Assembly: GCF_044383835.1 (NCBI RefSeq)
Contig: NZ_JBISEP010000027.1
Location: forward strand, 1 to 43,540
Length of the DNA stretch: 43,540 bases
Source of the DNA: Paraliobacillus sp044383835
GTDB taxonomy: Bacteria > Bacillota > Bacilli > Bacillales > Amphibacillaceae
Direction of reading: 5' to 3'
Shown here: piece after piece, positions 6,440 to 15,109 of the stretch
How positions within the stretch are numbered: the stretch's first letter is position 1
Layout: the number at the start of each line of letters is the position of its first letter
Program-made: the position numbers and the translations under genes
Notes under the pieces: model-generated
Database searches by the model: none
Told to the model about the DNA's origin: nothing
Seen by the model: the letters and a program-made list of their open reading frames with translations, nothing else

Positions 6440-7396
6440 TTAGATTAAGTCGTGGAACATTTTATATAGTTTCTCATCTATTTCATTTTCCGATTGAACG
6501 ATTTCATCAAAAGTATGATACGTGATCTCATTCTTTTCCATACCTAATGCAACGCCTGTTACCCCTTTATGAATCAAATCAATTACTTTGTGTCCCATTC
6601 GACTGGTAAACAGACGATCAAAAGCTGTCGGCGTCCCCCCTCTTTGGATATGACCTAAAACGGTCGGACGTGTATCTAAATTGGAATGCTGTTCAATTAA
6701 TGCAGCTATTTCTTCTGCAGTCCCAGCTCCTTCTGCAACCATAACAATACTGTGTGTTTTCCCTCTTTCAAAACCTTGTGTTAATTGGCTAGCCACTGCT
6801 TTCATATCATAGCCAAACTCAGGAATTAGAACAGCGTCAACACCGCTAGCTATTCCAGCTTGTAGTGCAATGTCACCACACTTTCTCCCCATTACTTCTA
6901 TTACACTAACACGCTCATGGCTACTCATCGTGTCACGTAAATTGCTAATTGCATCTTGGATAACATTTAATGTAGTATCAAAACCGATTGTATAATCCGT
7001 TAAAGGAATATCATTATCGATAGTACCAGGTAAACCGTATGTGTTGATGCCCTGTTTCAGTAGCGATTGAGCACCGCGATAGCTACCATCCCCACCAATA
7101 ACAATGAGATGGTTAATTTCATGGTTTTTTAAATTGTTTACCGCTTTGTTTTGTCCCACTTCTGTTTTAAATTCCTCTGATCGCGCTGATTGTAAGAAAG
7201 TACCTCCTCGATATAAAATATCACTAACATCCTTACTTCCTAATGTAATAAAATCATTTTCTATTAAACCTTTATATCCTCGTTTTATACCTATCATTTC
7301 ATAACCATATGCCAATCCAGTCCGAACAACCGAACGTATGGCACTGTTCATACCCTGAGAATCTCCACCTGAAGTCAACACCGCTATTTTTTCCAT
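6440..7396 (-). CDS. pfkA: ATP-dependent 6-phosphofructokinase
   Basis: The enzyme phosphorylates fructose 6-phosphate to fructose 1,6-bisphosphate in glycolysis. The 318-residue length and domain order match short bacterial PfkA. Visible motifs are the P-loop TSGGDSQGMN (normally GGDSPGMN), GGDGSYRGA with the glycine that marks ATP use, the catalytic GTIDNDI, the substrate motifs SHER and EVMGRKCGD, and GHIQRGG. I chose the ATG at 7396, which has AAAGGGTGA upstream; a GTG at 7405 is too close to it. In Bacillus pfkA usually sits with pykA and accDA, so this lone copy may be a paralogue. The missing P-loop proline is unusual, but the other catalytic residues are present. Confidence 0.9.
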   Translation of the reverse strand: MEKIAVLTSGGDSQGMNSAIRSVVRTGLAYGYEMIGIKRGYKGLIENDFITLGSKDVSDILYRGGTFLQSARSEEFKTEVGQNKAVNNLKNHEINHLIVIGGDGSYRGAQSLLKQGINTYGLPGTIDNDIPLTDYTIGFDTTLNVIQDAISNLRDTMSSHERVSVIEVMGRKCGDIALQAGIASGVDAVLIPEFGYDMKAVASQLTQGFERGKTHSIVMVAEGAGTAEEIAALIEQHSNLDTRPTVLGHIQRGGTPTAFDRLFTSRMGHKVIDLIHKGVTGVALGMEKNEITYHTFDEIVQSENEIDEKLYKMFHDLI

Positions 7397-7463
7397 TCTT
7401 CTCACCCTTTCTTATATAATAATGTTTATCTTTCATTTATCTAGTAAGCTTTGAACTACCTAA

Positions 7464-7499
7464 AAAAAAGGTACTCTCTGTTTGAGAATACCCTTTTTA
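7464..7499 (-). terminator. Terminator of tyrS
   Basis: GGTATTCTC pairs with GAGAGTACC (minus strand) around a short loop, followed by a run of eight T. It lies 12 bases past the tyrS stop codon. Confidence 0.8.
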
Positions 7500-7510
7500 C
7501 TGCAAAACTA

Positions 7511-8779
7511 TTACACAAATTTAATTAAAAAATATTTCTTTTTACCCCTGCGAATAATTGTAAACGTATCATCAATTCGATCTTCTGCATTAATAGTGTA
7601 GGTCAACTCTTGTTGACGGTCACCATTCACATACACAGCTCCATTGTTTACATCTTCTCTTGCTTGTCGCTTTGATGATGCAATTCCTGCTTCTACTAAT
7701 AAATCAACAATCAATTTATCCTCTTTTGAAAATTCAACTGTTGGTACATCTTTAAAGCCTTGTTCTATCTCGCTACCGTTCAATGCTTTAATATCTCCAC
7801 TAAACAAGGCTGCTGTAATTTTTTCTGCTTGTGCCAATGCTGCTTCATTGTGAACTAAGATTGTCATTTCCTCAGCTAGCCTTCTGTGAGGAACACGTTT
7901 TTCTGGAGCTAATTCTAATTCTTTCTCAAGTGTTGCTATTTCATCCATGTTCAAAAATGTGAAATATTTCAAGAATTTAATCACATCACGATCATCTGTG
8001 TTAATCCAAAATTGATAGAACTCATAAGGAGATGTTTTCTTTGGGTCTAACCATACCGCCCCACCTGCTGTCTTACCAAATTTCGTTCCATCAGCTTTTG
8101 TAATTAGTGGCACAGTTAACCCGTAAACCTTCGCATCATCGCTTTCTTCTTTAGCACGACGAATTAACTCCATCCCAGCAGTAATGTTCCCCCACTGATC
8201 ACTTCCACCAATTTGCAAAGAACAATTCTCTTTTTCATACAGATTTAAGAAATCAAAGGATTGTAGAATCATGTAAGTAAACTCAGTAAATGAAATACCA
8301 TTTTCTAAACGTGATTGTACCGAGTCTTTAGCAAGCATGTAATTAATCCCAAAATGTTTACCCGTATCACGCAAAAATTCAATTATAGTAATATTATTTA
8401 ACCATTCTGCATTATTTCTAGCTACTGCCCCATTTTCATGACTTTCAAAATCTAAAATACGTGCTAATTGCTTTGTAATACTATCACTAAAGTACTGTAC
8501 AGTTTTTTCATCATTTAATTGACGCTCATCTGTTCGGCCACTTGGATCCCCAATCATTCCAGTCCCTCCACCGATCAAAGCAATTGGACGATGCCCTGCA
8601 CGTTGAAATCTTTTTAACATTAGTGCTGGTACTAGATGTCCAATATGCAAACTATCTGCCGTTGGATCGAAACCGCAATACAGCGTAACTGTTTGATTTG
8701 CTAAATGTTCCTTTAATCCCTCTTCATCTGTCATTTGTTGAATTAATCCGCGTTCTTGCAGATCTTTTAAAATATCCAT
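7511..8779 (-). CDS. tyrS: Tyrosine-tRNA ligase
   Basis: It charges tRNA-Tyr with tyrosine in the cytosol. Its 422 residues match the bacterial TyrRS family. The class I signature SLHIGHL is at about residue 45, the tyrosine-binding segment includes YCGFDPTADS, and the KMSKS loop appears as KFGKT near residue 233, as in Bacillus TyrS. A C-terminal S4-like RNA-binding domain starts near residue 350 (DLLVEAGIASSKRQAREDV). Expression is controlled by a T-box leader upstream. Confidence 0.97.
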   Translation of the reverse strand: MDILKDLQERGLIQQMTDEEGLKEHLANQTVTLYCGFDPTADSLHIGHLVPALMLKRFQRAGHRPIALIGGGTGMIGDPSGRTDERQLNDEKTVQYFSDSITKQLARILDFESHENGAVARNNAEWLNNITIIEFLRDTGKHFGINYMLAKDSVQSRLENGISFTEFTYMILQSFDFLNLYEKENCSLQIGGSDQWGNITAGMELIRRAKEESDDAKVYGLTVPLITKADGTKFGKTAGGAVWLDPKKTSPYEFYQFWINTDDRDVIKFLKYFTFLNMDEIATLEKELELAPEKRVPHRRLAEEMTILVHNEAALAQAEKITAALFSGDIKALNGSEIEQGFKDVPTVEFSKEDKLIVDLLVEAGIASSKRQAREDVNNGAVYVNGDRQQELTYTINAEDRIDDTFTIIRRGKKKYFLIKFV

Positions 8780-8811
8780 CTAATCACTCCTAAACTTTTA
8801 CTTTTAACTAC

Positions 8812-9062
8812 AAAAAAAAGAGCAATAATCATCCAAAAAGGGACGAATATTACTCGCGGTACCACCCTAGTTACAACGTATTACTGTTGTCACTCCATTT
8901 GTTAACGTTGCAATAAGCACCGTCTTCTATTATAGATAGAAGAAGCTCCAGAGCGTAATTCGCAATCAAACTATACACTAACTTTCACCGACCGTTAGCT
9001 CTCTATAGCAGGGAATTTGATTACTACTTCATTCTTTCGTAGCTGTTCATATAATTGTTATT
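8812..9062 (-). ncRNA. T-box leader (tyrosine-responsive) of tyrS
   Basis: On the minus strand the conserved T-box AGGGTGGTACCGCG is at 8868-8855. Downstream, AGTAATATTCGTCC pairs with GGATGATTATTGCT and is followed by eight T (8819-8812), forming the terminator. The Stem I region lies at about 8940-9060 and includes the GGTGAAAG-type loop. A candidate specifier codon TAC (8957-8955), followed by a purine, fits tyrosine. Uncharged tRNA-Tyr would base-pair with the T-box and stop termination. Confidence 0.93.
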
Positions 9063-9068
9063 TATATA

Positions 9069-9097
9069 TTAATATCACATTTCCTTTATGAATGCAA
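9069..9097 (-). promoter_or_regulatory. Promoter of the tyrS T-box transcript
   Basis: The minus-strand -35 TTGCAT and -10 TATTAA are 17 bases apart, placing the transcript start at about 9062, just before the Stem I region. Confidence 0.6.
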
Positions 9098-9127
9098 TTT
9101 AAATTCAATTTTTTCATCTTAAATTTC

Positions 9128-9155
9128 TTATCAATGTTTATTTCTATGCTATAAT
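9128..9155 (+). promoter_or_regulatory. Promoter of the class A PBP gene
   Basis: Extended -10 TGCTATAAT (TATAAT at 9150-9155) with a weak -35 TTATCA 16 bases upstream. AGGAGGG follows at about 9171, 7 bases before the ATG. It diverges from the tyrS promoter. Confidence 0.65.
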
Positions 9156-9183
9156 ATAGATTGGAATTTTAGGAGGGTCGATC

Positions 9184-12108
9184 ATGGATATAAAAGAATT
9201 TTATCATAAATCGATAAACGCAATAAAGCAGAGATGGAAAACTGGAGTGATTCAACGGACATCGAGAATAACATATGATGTAACGTGGAATGTCATTCTG
9301 TTTTTTATCATTATTGGTGTCGTAGGACTATTCTTTGGCGGAGGGTTAGGTGCTGGTTATTTCGCATCGCTTGTTAAGGACGAACCTGTTCGTGCAGAAA
9401 AAGACATGAAAAATGCTATTTATAATTATTCAGAAACATCAGAAATATATTTTGCAAACAACGTATATATGGGTGAAGTTAGTTCTGATTTATATCGTGA
9501 AGAAATAACGCTAGATAAGGTTTCCCCATTGGTCTTAGACGCAATTGTAGCTACAGAAGATGCCAGTTTTTATGAACATGAAGGTGTTGTTCCAAAAGCA
9601 GTATTACGTGCCATGTTTCAAGAAGTTACAAATTCATCAGTAAAAACAGGTGGTAGTACCTTAACGCAACAAATCATTAAAAATCAAATACTAACAAATG
9701 AAGTATCATTCGAGCGAAAGGCAAAGGAAATATTACTTGCTTTACGTGCAGAGAATTTTTTGAAAAAAGAAGATATTTTAGAAGTATATCTAAATGTCGT
9801 TCCTTTTGGACGTAACGCCAATGGACAGAATATTGCAGGGGTTAAGACAGCTGCAAAAGGAATTTTTGGAGTTGAGCCTAAAGATTTAAACCTACCTCAA
9901 GCTGCATTTATTGCAGGCTTACCACAAAGTCCTTTTGCGTATACTCCTTTTACAAACGGTGGTCAAGTAAAAGACGAGAAAGGGCTACAAGCTGGGCTTA
10001 ATCGAATGAGGACTGTTCTTTCTAGAATGCTAGAAAATAATTTTATCACACAGGAAGAGTATGACGAAGCAATCAATTATGATCTTGTTGCTAGTTTAAC
10101 AGATTCAAGTCAATCTGTTTTTGATCGTTATCCGTATTTAACACTTGAAATAAAGGATAGAGCAACCGAATTGCTTCGAGACAAGTTAGCGATTGATGAT
10201 GGTTACAGCATGAAAGATTTAGAAAAAAGTGAATCGTTAAGAGAAGAATATATAATGAAAGCAGGGCGTGCGCTTAGTCAAGGTGGATACAAAATTCATA
10301 CGACAATAAATAAAGAAATTTACGATGCTTTTCAGAAGATAACAAAAGAACATAATAATTTCGGGGTTGAAAAGGTGGCTCGAAATATTAATACTGGTGA
10401 AGTTATTAAAGTTGAGAATGATGAAGGCAAAAAAGAAACATTAGTACAGCCTGTACAAGCCGGTAGTGTATTGATTGATAATGATACAGGAAAAATTATT
10501 AGTTTTGTTGGCGGGCGAGACTTTGACGTCGCACAACTCAATCACGCGACACAAGCGCCAAGATCAATTGGTAGTACTGCTAAACCATTGTTAGTCTATG
10601 CACCAGCAATGGAAGAAGGAAAACTACAACCAGGATCTATTATTGCAGACTTAGATCTAGGTCCCTATAAATATATACCAAATAACTATGTAACTGGTAG
10701 ACATTATGGCTTAGTAACAGCTCGAGAAGCATTGTATAAATCACATAACGTTTCTGCTGCAAAAGCTTATCAGGATATTTTAAGCTTAGATCCTGTTGGA
10801 AAGTATTTTGCTAAAATGGGATTCAGCAACATCACAGACGTTGACCATGAAAATGCTTCTATGGCTCTTGGTGTGTTTGAGGCTACTGTTGAAGAAACAG
10901 TCAATGGATTTTCAACGTTTGGTAACGGGGGACGTTTTGTCGACGCTTATATGATTGAAAGTATTGAAAGTGTTGACGGCGAGAAGGTCTATCAACATAA
11001 AAGTGAACCTGTTGATGTATTTACACCTCAAACTAATTATTTGATGTTAGATATGATGCGTGACGTACTTACACAAGGAACTGGGACGTATGCAAGAGCA
11101 AGACTAACTAACCCGAGTGTCGATTGGGCTGGTAAAACAGGTACTGGTAATGACTACTCCGATGCATGGTTTGTCGCTACGAATCCAAACGTCTCATTAG
11201 GAACATGGATTGGATATGATTATAGACAAAAGTTAGATAGTGGGTATAGCGGGAGAAATCTATCATATTGGGCTAAACTAGTAAATGCAGCTACTAAAAT
11301 TGACCCAGATTTAATGGCTCCAAGTACTAAATTTAAGAACCCAGGTAATATTGTTTCAAGATCATTCTGTAAAACATCCGGGTTATTACCATCTGATATT
11401 TGTAACGATTTAGGTTTGGTTGGATCAGATATATTTAATGCGAAATACGTTCCGACAAAAGAAGATAATAGCCTAATAAGAGGTCGCTACACAATGGTGG
11501 ATGGTAAGGCTGTGTTAGCAGGTGAAAGTACACCTAGTGAGTTTGTACAAGACGACGGTATTGCATTTAATCCTGAATGGTTAAAAGAAAATCACTATGA
11601 TAAATTAGGTGATTTATCAAAGCTTTTTCCGAATAGCAATAAAAAATGGGCTACTCTTAAATTACCAGCAGAATCGTCAGATATTAAAAATGATGGCAAG
11701 GCACCAAACGCTCCATCATCATTGAAAAAAGCTGGTGGTAAATTAACTTGGAAAAAGTCATCTAGTAAAGATACAGTTGGCTATCGCATTTATCGAGCCA
11801 CCGATCCTGATAGTAAATCCTCTTTAATTGGACATACGACCGATACACATTATAATATTGGTAATGCACAAGGGGTCTATACAATTAAAGCCGTTGATTA
11901 CTTCGGACAAGAATCAAAAGTATCTAACAAATTAGAGGTGGGTAATTTCTCTGATAAAGAAGAAAAACCTAAAAATGGAGAAGATAATGAGACTGATAAG
12001 CCTAGCAACGGTAACACAGGAGAGCAAGGAAATAACAATGGTGGAGACAATCCAGATAAAGAAGAAGAAGATCAACCTGATGAGGATACAGGAGAAGAAA
12101 ATCCTTAA
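9184..12108 (+). CDS. Class A penicillin-binding protein (glycosyltransferase/transpeptidase)
   Basis: A 974-residue cell-wall polymerase anchored by one membrane segment (about residues 34-58), with the bulk outside the cell. The GT51 domain has ATEDASFYEHEG with the catalytic Glu, and GGSTLTQQIIKN. The transpeptidase domain has the nucleophile motif STAK (464-467), SHN (520-522) and KTGTG (651-655). Residues about 840-920 form a fibronectin type III-like module (APNAPSSLK...YRIYRATD), and the last 50 are acidic and low-complexity (EEDQPDEDTGEE). The architecture is PBP1A/2A-like, and the Fn3 module could bind wall polymers. In B. subtilis the neighbourhood of tyrS holds acsA-acuABC instead. 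Confidence 0.93.
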   Translation: MDIKEFYHKSINAIKQRWKTGVIQRTSRITYDVTWNVILFFIIIGVVGLFFGGGLGAGYFASLVKDEPVRAEKDMKNAIYNYSETSEIYFANNVYMGEVSSDLYREEITLDKVSPLVLDAIVATEDASFYEHEGVVPKAVLRAMFQEVTNSSVKTGGSTLTQQIIKNQILTNEVSFERKAKEILLALRAENFLKKEDILEVYLNVVPFGRNANGQNIAGVKTAAKGIFGVEPKDLNLPQAAFIAGLPQSPFAYTPFTNGGQVKDEKGLQAGLNRMRTVLSRMLENNFITQEEYDEAINYDLVASLTDSSQSVFDRYPYLTLEIKDRATELLRDKLAIDDGYSMKDLEKSESLREEYIMKAGRALSQGGYKIHTTINKEIYDAFQKITKEHNNFGVEKVARNINTGEVIKVENDEGKKETLVQPVQAGSVLIDNDTGKIISFVGGRDFDVAQLNHATQAPRSIGSTAKPLLVYAPAMEEGKLQPGSIIADLDLGPYKYIPNNYVTGRHYGLVTAREALYKSHNVSAAKAYQDILSLDPVGKYFAKMGFSNITDVDHENASMALGVFEATVEETVNGFSTFGNGGRFVDAYMIESIESVDGEKVYQHKSEPVDVFTPQTNYLMLDMMRDVLTQGTGTYARARLTNPSVDWAGKTGTGNDYSDAWFVATNPNVSLGTWIGYDYRQKLDSGYSGRNLSYWAKLVNAATKIDPDLMAPSTKFKNPGNIVSRSFCKTSGLLPSDICNDLGLVGSDIFNAKYVPTKEDNSLIRGRYTMVDGKAVLAGESTPSEFVQDDGIAFNPEWLKENHYDKLGDLSKLFPNSNKKWATLKLPAESSDIKNDGKAPNAPSSLKKAGGKLTWKKSSSKDTVGYRIYRATDPDSKSSLIGHTTDTHYNIGNAQGVYTIKAVDYFGQESKVSNKLEVGNFSDKEEKPKNGEDNETDKPSNGNTGEQGNNNGGDNPDKEEEDQPDEDTGEENP

Positions 12109-12185
12109 CTTTTTGAAATAATGACTAACATATACGATCGTCCCACACTCTAATAATCAACATGTTAAATAGCAGATTATATATT

Positions 12186-12222
12186 AAAAATGTTGGTGTA
12201 TTTTATTACACCAACATTTTTT
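12186..12222 (+). terminator. Terminator of the PBP gene
   Basis: AAAAATGTTGGTGTA pairs with TACACCAACATTTTTT, a perfect stem of about 14 base pairs with a T run. Confidence 0.9.
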
Positions 12223-12457
12223 ATCGCTCTATTCTACCAAGTTGATTTGATTATCTAAACGATATTTTTTCCAAGCGATTTGAACATTTGATAGAGAATT
12301 ATTAATTAATTGGAACGTTTTTTAAAACGTCAATCGTAAACAAAATTAATTATATCGTATAACACAATATGATAAGAATTCATCCGTGCAGGAGTAAGTT
12401 GTTTCTATAAAAAACATGGAAATGAATAATATTATAATTTTTCTGACAACTAATCAA
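12223..12457. other. Intergenic stretch before the ABC operon
   Basis: No gene is seen. An AT-rich inverted repeat (ACGTTTTTTAAAACGT at about 12314) lies between copies of AATTAATTA; it may be a second weak hairpin. Confidence 0.4.
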
Positions 12458-12466
12458 TGTTATAAT
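12458..12466 (+). promoter_or_regulatory. Extended -10 promoter of the ABC exporter operon
   Basis: TGTTATAAT is a perfect extended -10 element; no good -35 is seen. The gene begins 22 bases later behind AAAGGGAGG, so the leader is very short. Confidence 0.55.
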
Positions 12467-12488
12467 TATATAAAGGGAGGTAGTAGAA

Positions 12489-13394
12489 ATGGATAATTTA
12501 GTTGAGGTACATAACGTAACCAAACGTTTTGGTAAAACAACCGCTGTAAATGATATTTCTTTTACGATTGAGAAAGGTAGCACAGTAGCTATCTTAGGGC
12601 CAAATGGTGCAGGTAAAACAACTACCATATCCATGATGCTAGGGTTACTTGAGCCAACAGCAGGTGTGGTTACACTATTCGGAGAAGATCCAAAACAAGT
12701 AACTGTTCGCAATCGTATTGGGGCTATGTTACAAGAGGTCAGTGTCATTAATCAGCTAAAAGTTCAGGAAGTAATTGAGCTATTTAGGAGCTATTATTCT
12801 CATCCACTATCTACAGAAGAGCTTATTTCAGTGACTGGTTTACATGAAGATCTTTTGAAGAAGTGGGCAAATAAGCTTTCAGGCGGACAAAAAAGAAGAT
12901 TGGGATTTGCGCTTGCACTTGCAGGGAATCCTGACCTCCTATTTTTTGATGAGCCAACGGTAGGATTAGATATTACGGCAAGAAAGAATTTTTGGGATAA
13001 AGTAAATATGCTAAAAGAACAAGGCAAAACAGTTATTTTCACTACACACTACCTTCAAGAAGCGGATGATTTCTCCGAAAGAATTATTCTTTTTAACGAT
13101 GGACAAATTATTGCGGATGGTAGCCCTGATGATATTAAACATAATGTTTCAGCTCGTAGCGTATCGTTCCAAACTTCAAATAACGATGCTGTAATAGCAC
13201 AGATGCAATCATTTGCAGAGGTTATTCGCTGTTATGAAAAGGAAGGAAGAATTTATGCTGTAACGAATGATACGGATACAGTACTTAGTCGTATTTTTAC
13301 TCAAGGTCTTGATGTAAAAGATGTGTTTATTGAACAAGGGCGATTGGAAGAAGCATTTGATCATTTAACTTCAAAACAGAAGGAGGTTATCTAG
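12489..13394 (+). CDS. ABC exporter, ATP-binding subunit
   Basis: A 301-residue cytosolic ATPase that powers the membrane subunit encoded next. The Walker A motif GPNGAGKT is at 37-44, the Q-loop is in MLQEVSV, the signature LSGGQ is at 130-134, Walker B LLFFDEPT ends near D154-E155, and the switch histidine is in TTHYLQEAD. After residue 215 there is an extra regulatory domain of about 85 residues, common in drug and lantibiotic-type exporters. Size and pairing resemble B. subtilis YvfR and YvfS, but no two-component system is next to it. The substrate is unknown. Confidence 0.93.
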   Translation: MDNLVEVHNVTKRFGKTTAVNDISFTIEKGSTVAILGPNGAGKTTTISMMLGLLEPTAGVVTLFGEDPKQVTVRNRIGAMLQEVSVINQLKVQEVIELFRSYYSHPLSTEELISVTGLHEDLLKKWANKLSGGQKRRLGFALALAGNPDLLFFDEPTVGLDITARKNFWDKVNMLKEQGKTVIFTTHYLQEADDFSERIILFNDGQIIADGSPDDIKHNVSARSVSFQTSNNDAVIAQMQSFAEVIRCYEKEGRIYAVTNDTDTVLSRIFTQGLDVKDVFIEQGRLEEAFDHLTSKQKEVI

Positions 13395-14129
13395 ATGCAT
13401 GCAATTATAACGCAATGCAAGTTTGAAATGATACGTATTTTTCGCAATCCCTACTTTGTATTTTGGTCCTTATTCATGCCAATATTATTTTACTTTATTT
13501 TCACGAATATAGTAAATACAGGCGTGCCTGATCAAGGGGAGTGGCAAGCGTATTATCTTATGTCGATGACTACCTTCAGTGTGATGGGATCTGCTATTAT
13601 GAACTTCGGCATTCGAATGGTGCAAGAACAAACGGAAGGATGGTCTACGTTTATGAAGCTCACCCCCTTTCCTTCTTGGGCATATTTCGCTTCAAAAATG
13701 TTTGGCCAATTTATTATCCATTTATTATCGATATTGATTGTTTTTTTAGCAGGCTTTATTATAAACGACGTATCTCTATCTGCTTTTCAATGGATTTTTT
13801 CTGGTATATGGATTTTAATTGCTTCGATTCCATTTTTAGCTCTAGGTTCATTGGTGGGAACCATGCGGAAAGTAGAAACTGCCGGTGGAGTGAGTAATAT
13901 TATCTATTTAGCATTGGCTATTCTAGGTGGTATGTGGATGCCCGTTGACATCTTCCCTTCATTTTTACAGCGACTAGCAGAGTGGCTGCCTTCTTATCAT
14001 TTCGGTAGTGGGGCTTGGAATATCGTAGAAGGCACATCACCAGATTGGCAAAGCTTCATTATCTTAATCGCTTATTTATGTTTATTCTTACTTCTGGCTA
14101 TTTTCATTAGACGCAAACAAGAAGCATAA
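13395..14129 (+). CDS. ABC-2 type exporter permease
   Basis: The ATG follows the stop codon of the ATPase directly, so the two are translationally coupled; the ribosome binding site GGAGG lies inside the upstream gene. The 244-residue protein has six predicted membrane segments: residues about 20-40, 55-75, 100-125, 132-155, 165-185 and 220-238. It has the ABC-2 pattern with a late GMWMPVDIFP turn. It forms the channel with the preceding ATPase. Drug, peptide or lipid export is possible. Confidence 0.9.
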   Translation: MHAIITQCKFEMIRIFRNPYFVFWSLFMPILFYFIFTNIVNTGVPDQGEWQAYYLMSMTTFSVMGSAIMNFGIRMVQEQTEGWSTFMKLTPFPSWAYFASKMFGQFIIHLLSILIVFLAGFIINDVSLSAFQWIFSGIWILIASIPFLALGSLVGTMRKVETAGGVSNIIYLALAILGGMWMPVDIFPSFLQRLAEWLPSYHFGSGAWNIVEGTSPDWQSFIILIAYLCLFLLLAIFIRRKQEA

Positions 14130-14284
14130 ATCATCTTTTCAAAAGGTAAACGGATTAATTAAAATTTATTCCCGTTCAGCTAATATATAACATTCAAATA
14201 AAAACTGAAATGGTATAAAAAACTTGAATGAATTTATTTTGAGCGACAAATGACGTTCCTACATTCGATTTCGCTATGAACAGA

Positions 14285-14316
14285 AAAAAGACATCTTTCT
14301 AAAAAAGATGTCTTTT
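14285..14316 (-). terminator. Terminator of motS (bidirectional)
   Basis: AAAAAGACATCTTT pairs with AAAGATGTCTTTT. It overlaps the motS stop codon, and the tails on both sides are A/T rich, so it can also serve the ABC operon. The remaining 14130-14284 holds no gene. Confidence 0.8.
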
Positions 14317-15109
14317 ATTCCTCTTTATTCAATTCTAATATAACAATTTCTACTCGTCTATTTTTGCTCCAATTTTCTGCAGAGTTATTTTCTACAATCG
14401 GTCTTGTATCACCATACCCTACAGCTATAAATCTATCTTGATTTAAATCACTATTATTTGTAATGTATCGAATCACACTACTTGCTCGTGCTCCTGACAA
14501 CTCCCAATTAGATGGATATTGCACTGTGGATATTGAACGATTGTCAGTGTGTCCTTCTACACGGATTTCATTTGGAATGTTACGCAATAATAAACTAACT
14601 TTCTCTAAAAAAGGCTCACCAGTTGCCTTAATATCGGCTTCTGCGGTATCAAACAAAATACGCTCTTGCAATATTAAAACGATACCTTGATCTGTTCGAT
14701 TCGCAGTAATCATATTTTCTAAATTGTTTTCTCGTAAAAATGTTTTAATTTCAGCTAGCAGCTTGTCCAATGACTCTTGATTATCATCCATAATATCACT
14801 GTTTGTTTCTTCATTTGATTCTTCTTCTGGTTCTGAGTCAGATAAGTTATTAAGAAAATCATCCGATCCTTCATTTTCTTCTCGATGCTCAGAATTTTCA
14901 GTAGGATGATCCATTTCTAGTGTGGAAGGATAGCTATCAAAAATCATTCGATTACGAAACGATTCGGCTACAGCTTGGAATTTCACCAAATCAATTTGAG
15001 ACATAGAAAATAATAAGACAAAGAAAACTAAAATCAATGTAACCATGTCAGCAAAAGTAACCATCCACTTCGGTGCACCTTTATTTACTTTTTTTTTACG
15101 ACGCATCAT
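14315..15109 (-). CDS. motS: Flagellar stator subunit MotS (MotB family)
   Basis: With MotP it forms a stator, probably driven by sodium ions, that turns the flagellum. This is known for MotPS in B. subtilis and alkaliphiles. The 264-residue protein has a short basic N-terminus and a membrane segment VTFADMVTLILVFFVLLFS with the essential ion-binding Asp21. A long acidic linker follows (residues 70-115, rich in E, D, S and N), then an OmpA-like peptidoglycan-binding domain from about 145 (GHTDNR...SxxRAxSVxxY). The gene overlaps motP by 14 bases, so they are coupled. Confidence 0.94.
   Translation of the reverse strand: MMRRKKKVNKGAPKWMVTFADMVTLILVFFVLLFSMSQIDLVKFQAVAESFRNRMIFDSYPSTLEMDHPTENSEHREENEGSDDFLNNLSDSEPEEESNEETNSDIMDDNQESLDKLLAEIKTFLRENNLENMITANRTDQGIVLILQERILFDTAEADIKATGEPFLEKVSLLLRNIPNEIRVEGHTDNRSISTVQYPSNWELSGARASSVIRYITNNSDLNQDRFIAVGYGDTRPIVENNSAENWSKNRRVEIVILELNKEE

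Noticed and set aside
6440..7405. Pyrophosphate-dependent phosphofructokinase
   Set aside because: The GGDGS and GTIDNDI motifs mark the ATP-using short type.
13541..13897. Open frame overlapping the ABC permease on the same strand
   Set aside because: Different frame within a clear membrane protein gene; no ribosome binding site.
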